A DNA stretch of 64,000 nucleotides from Struthidea cinerea (Eukaryota; Chordata; Aves; Passeriformes; Corcoracidae): NCBI GenBank assembly GCA_013397865.1, contig VZTI01001727.1:186001-250000 (forward strand). Reading direction: 5' to 3'. The notes beneath the pieces were generated by a model. The model searched no databases. It saw only the letters and a program-made list of their open reading frames with translations, and was not told the DNA's origin. Each line of letters starts with the position of its first letter. The first letter of the stretch is position 1. Position numbers and translations under genes: made by a program. Below are positions 51,799 through 64,000 of this stretch, piece after piece.

Positions 51799-54700
51799 TC
51801 AGGAAGCAAGTCGGCGCATAGCCTAGAGAAATGGGTTTTGAAAGGTGGAGAGAAACAGGCCATGATTAGTTCTGAGTATACACCATCTGAGAAAATTACA
51901 TGTTTGTGTAAACTAAAAACTCAGTGAAAGTATAAAGAAAGTAGCTTCTGTAACGTGCAGATTGTGCAAGAAGGTGTCTGCTGTGTTAAAACGAGGATGA
52001 AAAGGGGAGGTTGACTATCATTTTGGACTCTGGTGCCTCAAGCCTTACCAAGTCTTCTTTAGGCACCCATCTTGTGTTTAGATCTATTTATAAGCCTATG
52101 TAAGGCAAAAGTAGTCCTAAAGCAAGAGAGATGAGGAGATACTTAAGCAGATATAATCTACTACCATCTCAAGAAAAATGTGACTTCCTCGACTTAGCAC
52201 TGACATTTGGTATCCAGAAACAGTATTTATTTATGGAGAAGGTACCTGCTGAGGGTACTCTCACAGCATGACTCAAGGCTACAGGCAGAGGAATAGAAAC
52301 ATCCAGTTCTAAGGTGCATACCTCTTCCTGCACGTCAAGTTCATCATCAGGCCGGCTTGCTCCTGTGAATTCTATGGGTTCTTTAGACTCCTGCATGAGT
52401 GAAATCTTGGTAGAAAGAAATTAAGAAACATGATGAGTTACGTGTTGTCCATATCACTGAAACTGATTTTTTTTTACTCTGAAGTACCTTAAAATAATTT
52501 CCACAACTTAGAAGAGTCTGGTTTTCACTGTTCCTTGACAAAGATGATGATTTAGTTCAGCTGAGAGGAACTTATAAATTGCAGAGCTTTTGGGCCTTTC
52601 TCTGCTTACATGACTAGTTATGGCTTTGTAAATATAATAAAAACATCATCTATCTCTAAACTTCTGTATAGCATTATAAAAATGTTAATCTCTACTATAA
52701 AACATTAGTATGAAAAAGTTATAAAACGTAAGGGTCCTATCCTAGTTATTTATCAGTAATATTAGTTTTAATTGCCATTTATTAATAATACTGTGACAGT
52801 GGTTGCTAGGAAAGGAATTGTGGTGAAAAGAAAGGAGGACATTATATGACCATTTTCCTAGTGAAGGCCCACATCTTTAAATGCTACAGAGCGTTCTGGT
52901 TATCTGAAAAATACAGAGAATACAACAGGGAAATGCACAGAGAAGGGCAGTAGGAATGAACATTAGTGTGGAACAGCTTCTGTACATATCTGCAACAAGT
53001 AGAATGAGATTATAGCTTTGATCAGAAATCTACGGAGTGTTGGGAAAGGGAGTAGGGAATGATTATTCATTGCAGCTAACAATCCAGAAGTCCAGCAGGC
53101 TTAAACCAAGCAGGAAGTATTTGTCATATAATCTAAAATTAGAGAACCCATCTCCACAGGATAGTGTCATGGATTCCAAAAGGAGTATGACAGACACATC
53201 GAAGAAAACTCCACCTGTAACAATTAAATATAATGTTCCAAATGCAACCGCCAGCTGAGGAGGTTCTTAAGATGCCAGTTGTCAGAAATTACAAAATGTG
53301 TCTTAGGCTGAAGTGTTTTCCACATGTGCTGTTTCTCATGTTCTTTTCACTAACAAACTCCTGGAGTTGACAGACCCTTCCTTTGATCTAGAAAAATACT
53401 CATGTACTACAGAAGCTGCCCAATTTACTACACTCCCACTTTTTTTTGTACTACAGTTCTAGGTCTAGTTTTCAAATGTGCCGCTTCAAGAATGAGTGCT
53501 AGATGACCGACGGAAGGGAAATGTACTGCTGGATATCCTTACCTTCTCAAATATGGGATCCTGGTTGTCACTGTATGTCATTTGATTCCTTATGTAGAGC
53601 ACAGCATCATGGACAGTCAAGAAAAATATGTCTTTTCTGACAGTGTCGTCAAAGAAGGCACTCCGTTCCAGCTGAGATATAAGGTTATCTAAATAAAAGA
53701 AAATCATAACAGGTTTATACAATATGAAGTAATTTAAGAAACAAATGTCAAAATACATAGTTGCAACTATCAGAAATCAAATATACAGCCAAGTGAATCC
53801 ATCAATTATAGTTAATCTTGACTTTTACTTTCCATATTTCCTTTACACCCCACCATTCTTTGTGTCCCAATGGAGCCAACAATGTTTACCAGTGTGACAA
53901 TTCACATATTTATTAGTGCAGATGCTACCACAGACACATCTAGAGATCCCTTCTCACCTTCATTTTATTCTTTGCATGAGTGAAAGTAGAAGTACTCGGA
54001 TATTTACCTTGATATGAAGCAAAGTATACTCTCACATCAATTCTCTCAAACTCTTTAATTATCTAAAAAAAAAAAACAACTTTGCAACAGGGACATCAAT
54101 AAATAAAGACTATAAGGAGAAAATACATATATGTCTGTATGTCTATGTAATGTATAGGCACATGCACTTCATTTTTTTCTGACTATCTTCAATCCACATA
54201 CTACATTTTGTTTATTCATCATAAATAGGGTACTGCTATACTTTGCTATACTTGAAGATCCAATAGTTAAGTACCTTGTTGCTGAATTTGCCAATCTTCA
54301 ACTATGTAAGTGGAACTACCCATTTTACACACACAAGCATCACTGCCAATTAAGGTTGTTGTTCTGTTCTCAAGATATGAATAATCATCTCTCCAAGCGA
54401 GACCACATGGGCCTGAGCAAGCTTCATTTCCCCCATGTATGTGTGATATGATACAATCATTCATTGGACCATGCATATTTTTTGCACAGATTTTTCCCTC
54501 ATGCAGTGCACCAGATAGACCTGTTCTTGGATGAAAAAGCTACATATGGAGAGTCATGTCAACAGACCCCATATTCCCACATAACTAGGCAGGAGGCTGA
54601 AATAAGGCAAACACTGCTTCTGTATTTCACTTAGTTAAAAGGCAGGAGACTGGAATCCACCCCTGGCTCCCTGGTGGCAGGCAAGTCTCTTAGTGTTTTC

Positions 54701-57700
54701 AGAGGTGATTACTAATTCAATTCCCTTCTGTTAATTGATTAACTAGAGTCATGGTAAAGATCTGGTTCTATAGATAGGCTGAGTAGTCCCAACTGCAAAA
54801 TTAAGTTAGTGAAAGCATCAATCTGAACATATAAAATATCAGAAAATACTAAAGACTGAACAATCTGGTCCTACACACTTGCAACTGGGCACCAAAAAAT
54901 AATGGAAATACTTGGTCCTAATCTTTACACCTCATTTCCCTCTTCCTAAACCAGGAATATTATCTCCTTATTATGTACTGTGAGTTTGAAGATCAATTAA
55001 TGATGTTGATGAAGCATGTATACTAACCACTATAAAGAAATGAATCATTCTTCCTTCATAATTAAAATAATATGGAATGAATAAATAAATCTTGTGGCTA
55101 AAGACTGAACAGGGATGGTAAAATGAAATTTTTACTACCTCTGTATTGAGTGAGCATCACCCTGTGCCCAGATTAAAGCAGGAGGCATGTGGAAAGAAAA
55201 TATATAACTAAAATATTTCATAACATATGCTTATAAGAGGACCACATTTTGCAGTTAAATTTTTTGAGTACTTGACTATGCAAGTCAAGTACTTCAAGTC
55301 AACTACGTATCGTTCTTTTAATGCATTTTTTCCCACTTAAAATACACACACGACCAATATTCTACTTTTTGCTGTATACATTTTGATGATATTTTCCAAC
55401 AATAGACTTTCTAAAACTCAGAAATTAACTTCAGCTAACAGCTCTTGATTTACATACTCTGACTAGTTTCATTTTCATAGAACATCAGAAAAAAAATGCC
55501 CTTACCGTTTTTATTGATCTCACAGCTACAATATCCAAGAAGGTTACTGCTCCAAAATCAAGAATGAGACTGTGGATGGGCACCTTGGGGATGTTCACTT
55601 TGACTGGGAGTTCTGAATTCCAGTCCACCTGGATCTCTACTTCTTTGGTGGGAACTTGAAGGTCCTGGTTGTCTTCAGGTTCCTCATCAGTCTCAAAAGC
55701 TTCATTACTAATACCAGGCTCACTGATGATGCCATTCTAATGTGTAGATAATATATGGAATATAGAATTTAATAATGGGGAAAGTTTTGGAGTTACAGAC
55801 AATACTTCCCTGTAGTACCTTCTGAAGGTTGAAGGAATTGACAAGACAGACACTTGTGACCAGTACCCCCTGCTCCCAATCCTGGTACTGTGGTTAGCAT
55901 AACTAATGCCATTTTATAAGGCAAGAAGCCATTCTCTATGGCCAAGCAGGTCATGCATTTGTTCCCTTTTCCCTCATTCTCAGGCCCTGAAGGTCCTGTG
56001 AACCAATTAGACAAATCAAACAGATTTCCTCTTCCTCTCCCTACCGGCCTCAAGACTCCTGGGCACCAGGCGAATCTCTCCCTTCCTTGCTGAAGGTCCC
56101 AGACACGTGGGCAACCAGGTGTAGTTGGTAACCCCATCAGAGAAAAGTGAAGCCTAACAGTGCACAGAGCACTGTCCATGACAAGTCCTGTGTGGGAAAT
56201 TTGGACCAAAATTGCTGCTGACAGTGAGACCTGTGACACTCCCAGGGGTCAGGGATGCCTCCACTGTCTTCTGGTTTCTCTGAGTAGTGGTGACTCATCT
56301 TTCAGGTAATTTTTAAATCTAGATTATGATTGTTATATTGATACATTAAACCATGTATTAAGATCTGACCTGATCTGCAGAGGGTCCAGGTAATTAGAAA
56401 CTCTAAGTCAAGTCAGGATCTAGGTGATTAAAACTGTAAGTTAAATTGTGTTATAAATTCTGTATTATGCTACTTATAAACTGTACTATGATGTAGTAAG
56501 TCACACTTTTCATCTCTATTTTAAAGATGAATACAGAGTAATTAATAATTAAGCCTTAACTAAAAGCTCCAACAGTAATCCTTTGAGAAAAAATAGAAAT
56601 GAGTAATTTTTAAAAGGCCTACCTTAGTAGCTTTTAATTTTCCCTTCTTGATTAGCTTTTGTATTTTCCTCAGTGCTTTGAGTCTCTTATTATATACCTT
56701 GACTGCATCAAATCCCACCTACAGAAAAAGGACCAAAATTATTTAACTTAATCTAGATATAATTCTGAGGAAATCTCAAGGATAGTTAAGAAGCTTCCAA
56801 ACCCATCACTTATCGCTTACTGTGGATTTGAGGCTGCTTTTCAGTCCATCAATGTTAGCATAAAAAATTGGACTTGAAAACTTGAGAATCTTCACACCTT
56901 CTGGTTCTATAACCTGTTGCCAAAGAATATAAGGTTAAACAGCAACAGCCATATTTTGACTAATAAGAAGCAGTTTAACTGTTTCAACAGTTCAACTACA
57001 TATCTAATTAAAAAAAAAATGCATGTATTTGTTGATGATTGAGGGGATTCCATTTTTAGAAGCTTACAGCCCCAGCATGCGAGATGGAGCAACCATCTGG
57101 ATGAACATGATGAAATTTGTTATCTTTGAGGACCCCACTTCCCAATTCAAGTTGTGTACAATATGCAAGGCACAACCTTTTCTTACACTGACTTCTAGAC
57201 TGAAGGGAAAAAACGCAGCAATCACTTACATTTTTGTAGTCCTTGACCTTCTTGTAGATGTCTGTGCCAGGAATGTTTCCAAAGCCTCCCCATGAAGGAC
57301 TAACAGAAACAAAAAGACAGTGAAGGTAAATGTCACGCATGGGCACTCACGGAATTGAAGGCATTGCTGCACATACAAAGTGTCTTTGACTCCTGTAGTT
57401 TGTTTTCTAATGCCAAACTAACAGACTTGCAAAAGTGTTGAAGCCATCTTGTGTCACTCTAGTGAAATGGCCTTTATAAAAACAAAGTATTTTGGTCTCA
57501 GCCTACTTAACCATTTTGATTTAAGAGCTGAGTGAACAACTTGTTCAATTGGTTTCCAAACCAGAAGAATATTTTAAAAGCAGATTAGTTTGCGTTGAAT
57601 TAAAAAAAAACACTTTTTTTATCTGAAAAAAAAATTGATGTTTTTTTTAATTTCAAATCAACTGAAATACATTTACATTATTTTCAGATTATGTAAAACT

Positions 57701-60700
57701 TTTTGTCCAACCTTTTAAATTTTTATTTCAGTCAATAACAAAACCAAAATGTTTTGCAGTCTCCAGATACATATTTAACAGTTGAAGCAAATTGTTTTCA
57801 AGTTTGTAAGGCCTCATCTCCCCTTTATATTTTGGTAACTATCTGAGTTGCATTTGGGAATTTTTTTTGAGGGTCTTCAAACTCCATTTTTTGTAATCTA
57901 CTATTCTGTAACAACTTTTGCAAGGCTTTATTTTTATGCATTTGCTGACGGTGCAACTATCCTTTGGCAATGCTAGTTACATTACTCTGGACTCCAAGCT
58001 GAAGGAAAGGAGTTACGTTGTATTTTCAGATAAAAGATCAGTGAAAAATAACAAGATGACCAAATAACATTCTTCAAATCCACCTTTTCTCACCATTCCA
58101 CTACCATATATTCTTTAAGCAGCAACAAATCAGCCAGAAGCACAATTTTTTTTATTTTCATGCTTTCACTTGCTCTTCTTTTACAGCCATACAATCAATC
58201 TTGTATAAGCAATAAGTGAAAAGGTTATTGGCATGTGCAGCATACTGTCATAGTATTACCTGCTAAGAGTTACTATAATGATCAATTAATTACACAAGGC
58301 ATACATCTGTTTCTATTTGATCTAGAATGTTCCTATCCCTTTCCAGAACTCAGCTATGTGTATGCATAGAAAACATGTGGCTAAGTACCACCAGAGTGGC
58401 CAGCATGATATGAAATACTGATAAAATAATGCAGCTTCTCTTTTACCAGTGTAATTAAATGATAGCACACAAAGAGTGTCTTGTTCCAAAAAAAACGGAT
58501 TTTTTAATTTCAAAATTTTTGTACACACAAGCAGATATTCTGCCGCAAATCATCTTGCTTTTCAGCATATTATCTTCCTTTTTCATAATATAAAACGAAG
58601 AATTATTTCTGATACTTTATTACTTACAACTGAACTCTCAGCACAACTGTCAGCAATCCAAACAAAAGACCAGCAAGTAATCCCAAATCAAGTCCCAGAA
58701 TGATGGATGCTATACATGTAAAAACCCAGATCATCTGGAGAAGAAATAACAAATGTAAAGTGTTTTAGTTTTAACATATGACTCCTGGTCATGCTAAAGA
58801 AACACTAGGCCAGATAATCTGAGTAGCAGATTTTAACTTTGGAACTGATTGTAGCACACTAGCAATTAGCTGACTTCCACACAAAAGTCTTCTTTTTCCT
58901 CCAAGATGCTTTCATCCATCATTATCTTATTAGGCATAGTTAGCTTTTTAGGAAAGAACAGGTTTTCAACATAACAATATTTTTTAAGGATCTGACTCCT
59001 TTGCTGAAATTAAAGGAGAGACAGTTAAAGTTGCATTTACTTGTTTCTGATGATGGCAATCTTTTTTAATCTTAAAAATTGGAAAGAAATTTATTTTACC
59101 AAGATGTTAAGTACTGTAAGATGCCCCCCATGCAGACATACAGGGAAGGAAGGGGATTCCTCAGTGATATCTAAGAATCAGAACTGTTGCAAAGAGAGGT
59201 ATTTCATATTAACAGGTTGATGGCACTTCTCTAAGATCTCCACTGAATATTCAGGCAGAACAGTTGAAGTGCACTACTCAGTTCTTTCCTACATCACTGC
59301 CCAGGCAGAACATGCAGTAGAGTCAATTTTTTAAAAAGCTGAGTGCTTGCACTTCTCACTGAAGTCAGTGGGATCTTTTGCCTGTAAACCAGTAAATGAT
59401 TGACTAAAATATCTGAGATCTGTCTAAGACAGGTACATTGCTGCCGCCCAATGACACTAACTGTAAAATCTAAGCACAGTAAGGACTGCATGGAAAAAAT
59501 GTCTTCCATGCAATCTTTTCCTTCCCTAAGAGCTGCAATCAAAGTCTATTCCACAGAATACACACTGGGAGATGTGAGCAAGTACCATGATACATGGTTA
59601 TAGTGATTCATAAGAGAAGTCTGTTCATACATTCCTTAGCGTGCCAAATGAATGCACATTCTAGCTTGGATTAGTCTTGCTACATGAAAGCATGAAAACA
59701 TATTTTCTGAGGACTGTTGGAGATTATTCAGACAAATGGTATGTTCATGTGGTAACAACATAAATGTATGCACATGAATTAAGGAAAGGTCAGCTTTTCT
59801 GACGCATTTAAACAGTGCAAAAGATAAAATCAGAATGGTAAAGGTGGCAACAGGCCATCTTTATTCTGCTTTTCAAACCATATCAACACAAGATTGCTGT
59901 AAACTATGGAAATGGGTATGAAGGAGTTATCACTGCACACAAATACCCTGATTGGTACTTTATTCCCTATACCCTTACTGCAGGGTATAGGGAATAAAGA
60001 AAATTAGCAGAATACTGACCTAAAAATGGGGAATTTTTAACTGACCTCATGGCATATGCATTTTGAGAATGCATATAAACATTTTCTGATATTAACTCCC
60101 CAAAATCCTGTTTATGTGGTAGTTAAGAGAAACTTGGTTGGCATTAAAAGGTAAAAAAACCCAAAACTGGACAAAAACATTCAGGAGGAAAAAAAATTAG
60201 GTTACTTACAGCATCCACTTTATTCTGTCTCCACAGACGGGGAACATCAAACACTTGCATGAACATCCCTTTCAAATTAGCTATGACTACAGCTGCCAAC
60301 ACAGACTGTGAAGAAAAATGATGAAAAAGTGGTATTCAGAAGCAAAGATGCATATTGAGATAGTGCTCAACATTAAACATCACACTATAAACCACAGCCC
60401 TGTCTGGAATCAGTCACCACAGTTTAAAGAGAGATATTAATCTTGCCCATCATAGTTGAGCATTTGTATCTGATGTGGCTGTGCTGCAGAGGAAGAGTAC
60501 AGTACCTTTTGTAAGGGCTCTAGCAATTTCCCCAGGGCAACAATAGAAATCAAAACGATCCCAGCTGAGATTATACCAGCAACCTGCAAAGAACAGCATT
60601 TATAGGATATGAACTTGCTACAACTCTATCGTCTGTTTCCAGGATTACAAAGAAAAAGGCTTAAATAGTTGCACATTACATTTCTTTAGGAACAAGGGGA

Positions 60701-63700
60701 CCTGCCAAAGTGTCATTGTGCTTAGGCATATGTGGGCTACCATTATGCACTTCAGCTAACACAGAGGGAATTCAATTAAGCAGGTAGTCTAAACAAACAC
60801 AAGGTAGTAGCTCTTGGAGGGGTTATGTTACATAGACAGATGAATGGAGCAGGCTGTATGTGAGCTGGAAAAGGAGCTGCTGGATAAACTGTAGCTTTTC
60901 ACTGTTAGAAACCGCACAACTGTAGTATGGTAAAACAAATTAGTTTACTCAACATGACAGAGATGTTCCATGGCTGATGGTGAATGACAAATGGCAGAGC
61001 TGCTCAGGCAAACACATGAGAGTTTGGAGATATCATGGCCAGCTGGGAGAGATTTCCTACCACATCCTATACTGTGACAAACTCAGTCCTTTAATCGGAA
61101 ATTAAATTCTGGGGAACTTGAGTTAAAAGATTCTGACCCCTAAGGTAACTCACGCTATGTAAAACTTGATTGCCCTCTTCTGGCAGAGCTACAAAAATGA
61201 TTCACTACTAGAGCCGAGTTTCTAAGACGCCTGTGGCTTTCCATGTGCCAGCAACGCAATCATTTTAGGACTATTTTCATCCCACAGTGAGATCTGTGCA
61301 CTACACAAAATTAAATTTACCTGGGCACAGCACTAGTAAGAAGAGGTCATTACCTGAGTCTTTCCACCAGTACTTTCTTGGACTGCAGTCCGTGAAAGAG
61401 CAGTAGTTGCAACAAAACAAGAAAAGGCACCTGAAAAAATGTTGCTGAGCCCAAAGGCAATAAATTCCTGAAAGATAAATGAATGATGCCGTAAATACAA
61501 AATGCCTGAAGACACTTTTTCAATGCAGAGTGACAATAGCTTCTACAGTAGTTGATAAAGTAGGTAGCACAATAATATTAAGAAGAGTATGAATTAGTTA
61601 CAGCTGTTAAATGTTTACACAAAGCCTCTTGTGTCAGTGCAGCTGCCTCTATTTGGAAACCAACACAAAGAGGTTGGTATACTCCCCCTGACGTGGACAT
61701 ACTGAGTACAAAGGTGTTTAAAGCTTACTGCCATCAATGTTAGCACACCTAACATTTCTAAGAATTACACTGGAATAATTGCATCAAGAAGTGGGTACTA
61801 AAATAAATTTAACTCCCAGGTATCATCAGCTAAACAAATTATTTTGATCGGTACAATAGTCTGAGTTTAGACAAGCCTTTAACTAATGCAAAACATTGTA
61901 TTATTAGTAGAACTATTAAGGAACTTTGCAATAAAACACAGTTTCACTGAAAACTTCTAGTTTGTTGAGCCAGAAGTTTTTCACTCTAAGCATCCCAATG
62001 AACTCATGCTGAGTCTCAGGCAGCATTCTCATAGATTTGCCCCAGGGTCACAGATGCTGGCACCTACTGATGCTGGTTGTTCTGCTCAAGTGATGAGGAC
62101 CCTGGGAGCTTTATGTCCTGGGATCTGGGCCATTTCTCTACTGGGAAATAAAGAACTTGGGAGCTGTCTGCAACCAGACCCGTATAATTGACAGAAACAT
62201 TGTTTTCACCAAGCTGACACAGGCACGAGAGCTTTTCACTCACTGCAAACTTTTAAAAATATAATTTAGTATTTGATTTTGACTGTCTTCCTTCTCTTCT
62301 GCAAAATTAAATTTCCTGTAAGTTTTTAATGTAGCTCCAACTACAAGAGCAGGAAGTCATGTTCTTTAACAGAACAGACCTAAATGATTCATGCCTATTC
62401 CCATGTAACCACTGCGATCTGTGAGAAAATATTGGAAATATAGTTCCTAGGGTTCTTAGGTGTTAATAATCTGGATCTATTAAGACAATATAGACACTGG
62501 TAGATAACAGTATCATCCCGTCCTTCAACATTATTTTACTACCTGCTTTTATGATGTTATTTTAACTTCTTCAGATCAAGTAAACCATTTGCCCATCATT
62601 TTGGGCTCCATTTAACCTTTCACTACATGTAAAATTCATAACATTGTACTGAAAGGAAGGCACTTTGCTTTTATAAACTAATTCTTCTACTACAATATTT
62701 AATCAGTATCTTTGAAGCACACCACTCCTGGCAGAACAACATATTCAACAACAGAACAGCATAAACAGCACTTCTAGGATTATGTTTTATTCTTTCAGAT
62801 TTATTAAACTGAAAGTTGGTGCATTTTGGTAAACTTTAAGACCAAGTGTTACCAGATATGGCCTTTGAGGATTGTAAACTGACAAACAGAAGCATAATTT
62901 TCTTATATACGTCAAAACAGTGTTTCTAAAGTCAAACTTTATGTAATCCATTACTATTAAAATAAAGGACTCATTAAGCAAAGTACTCATCTATTTGTTG
63001 TAGTGAGAGCATTTTTTAATATGCTCAAAAGATAAAATGAAAAATTAGCATAGATGCAGGACAAGGAAGCTTTCTGACATTTTAATTCCACACCACGGGT
63101 AAGCAACATAACCCCCGGTAAAGACATTGAACAAATGCAGGAATCCTGTAAGAGCTTGTGATGCACAGCTCATGTCACATTCTAGCTATGTGCCCCTAGA
63201 AACCAGTGCTGACAGCAGTTCAGCCATTTAGTGCACACAGCTACTCCAGCATGTTCATATGCTGGTAGGCATTAGCTTCTGTGAAGCTGCAGGACTGATC
63301 TATGAGGTTACAAGTACAGTTATACTGATGTAACTAGTGTCATGCTGAGAAGTACAATAATTTATTAACTGTACAGTTCAACCAATTCAAATCCTGCATG
63401 AAGACTAAGCCTAGATAAAACTGTCAGAGCAACTTCTTAGCTTGACATCGCCTTCACCTGCCCAAGCAACACACCTCAAAATATGCCTTAGAAGTGGAAA
63501 TGGAAAGTAGGTTGCTAAAGCTGGCCATGTCAACTTGAAATCACCAGATAATTCCCCTATACAGTGCTTAGCCCTTTCAGAGCTGCTGCAGTCACTAAAC
63601 CAATACAGAAGGAATGAATTAGTATGAAAAGCCCATACTGAAGATGGATCTGGCTCATCTCTATGTGATCATTTCAGCTATTTTTTTTTAAGAATTGAAA

Positions 63701-63975
63701 GAACTTCTCCTATCAGACTTCAGTGCGTGTCTGAAAAATGTGTGTGAATGGTGTTTCTTTCATTTGGCTACATAAGTCAGCATGTTTTACATTCACTATG
63801 TTTGTAAACTATTTTGGCAATACATACCTGGTTTCCATCAATAGCATAGTCATACTTGGTCGCATATACCTTCCCCACAGATACGGCAATAGCATAAGCA
63901 ACAATAGCAATGGAAAAGGAGGCTGCTATCATCTGGGAAAACAGGCTGATGTTTGGAGGCTCAGGAGGCAAAAAT
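51799..63975 (-). CDS. SLC26A4: SLC26A4 (pendrin) anion exchanger, exons 9-21; 5' part beyond window
   Basis: Cl-/I-/HCO3- exchanger of inner ear, thyroid and kidney intercalated cells. Exons on the - strand, 5' to 3': 63975-63828, 61467-61354, 60583-60506, 60305-60210, 58734-58628, 57299-57230, 56913-56821, 56718-56623, 55736-55506, 54062-54008, 53688-53543, 52405-52322, 51822-51799 (stop TGA). All are GT-AG and in phase, giving 446 residues after a split first codon. Visible: the transmembrane segment SMIAASFSIAIVAYAIAVSVG-type in exon 9; TTALSRTAVQESTGGKTQ with the Ser-Arg pair matching human S408-R409; and the STAS domain from exon 14, with an acidic variable loop in exon 17. FFLTVHDAVLY in exon 19 keeps the histidine equivalent to human H723, altered in Pendred syndrome. 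The end is ELDVQEE-AMRRLAS, close to human pendrin and lacking the ETKF PDZ ligand of SLC26A3. Thirteen of 21 exons are seen; exons 1-8 should lie to the right of 64000. Confidence 0.97.
55266..55294. repeat. Stem-loop: 11-bp inverted repeat, SLC26A4 intron 17
   Basis: AGTACTTGACT (55267-55277) is the reverse complement of AGTCAAGTACT (55283-55293), leaving a 5-base loop. A third partial copy, TTCAAGTCAA, follows. Short, and could be chance in AT-rich DNA. Confidence 0.7.
55793..56290 (-). other. GC-rich unexplained island in SLC26A4 intron 16
   Basis: About 500 bases between exons 16 and 17 are clearly richer in G+C than the surrounding intron and stay open for 148 codons on the - strand. 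On that strand there is a TATAAAA motif (seen at about 55914-55920). This could be an old retroviral long terminal repeat, but I see no confident TG...CA ends, target duplication or AATAAA, so the identity is open. The translated product shows no known domain. Confidence 0.3.
57600..57652. repeat. A/T homopolymer cluster, SLC26A4 intron 13
   Basis: Alternating runs of nine A, seven T, nine A and eight T within about 50 bases, on the 5' (lower coordinate) side of exon 14 in + coordinates. Low-complexity sequence only. Confidence 0.8.
59958..59999. repeat. Perfect 18-bp inverted repeat (hairpin), SLC26A4 intron 12
   Basis: Arm 59958-59975 (ctttattccctataccct) is an exact reverse complement of 59982-59999, with a 6-base loop TACTGC. 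It lies between exons 12 and 13 of pendrin. No known transposon terminus or RNA gene is recognised. Confidence 0.95.
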
Positions 63976-64000
63976 CTAGCATTTAGAAAACATATTAGTA

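Noticed and set aside
1..64000. CRISPR arrays, phage genes, bacterial-type operons, tRNA or rRNA genes
   Set aside because: No regularly spaced repeats, no such proteins and no cloverleaf or rRNA sequence were recognised; the window is ordinary vertebrate DNA.

Overview
The window is vertebrate nuclear DNA and almost certainly from a bird. It has GT-AG spliced genes with compact introns, low repeat content, and chicken-repeat-1 (CR1) LINE fragments with the typical 3' end (an 'attctgtg'-type octamer tail) as the only clear interspersed repeats. There are no bacterial operons, CRISPR arrays or plasmid functions. The species cannot be fixed from the sequence alone.

Three protein-coding genes are present, in the order and relative orientations known for human 7q22-q31 but read from the opposite strand. 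SLC26A3 (DRA, intestinal Cl-/HCO3- exchanger) is on the + strand, with coding exons from 19492 to 33295, complete, 755 predicted residues. CBLL1 (HAKAI, RING E3 ligase and m6A-writer component) is on the - strand at 41988-45393; its tiny first coding exon is not found and probably lies in the 435-base assembly gap at 47731-48165. SLC26A4 (pendrin) is on the - strand at 51799-63975; exons 9-21 are visible and exons 1-8 lie beyond the right edge. The two transporters are paralogues flanking CBLL1 and share almost every exon length and phase, which lets the exon maps be set to the base.

Layout: 1 to about 17.5 kb is non-coding DNA upstream of SLC26A3, with short tandem repeats and a possible regulatory cluster. 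A good TATA box at 17514 may mark the SLC26A3 promoter. 19.4-33.7 kb is SLC26A3, with CR1 fragments in introns 2 and 17. 33.7-40 kb is intergenic with one CR1 copy and a hairpin. About 40-48.2 kb is CBLL1 with its 3' UTR, introns and a GC-rich promoter interrupted by Ns. 48.4-49 kb is a short intergenic gap. About 49.0-64 kb is SLC26A4 with a long 3' UTR.

Functionally, the two SLC26 proteins are related anion exchangers (SLC26A3: Cl-/HCO3- in gut; SLC26A4: Cl-/I-/HCO3- in inner ear, thyroid and kidney). CBLL1 is unrelated and a neighbour only. No new multi-gene system was found. The most notable unexplained items are a perfect 18-bp inverted repeat in pendrin intron 12, a second near-perfect hairpin at 36.0 kb, and a GC-rich island in pendrin intron 16.
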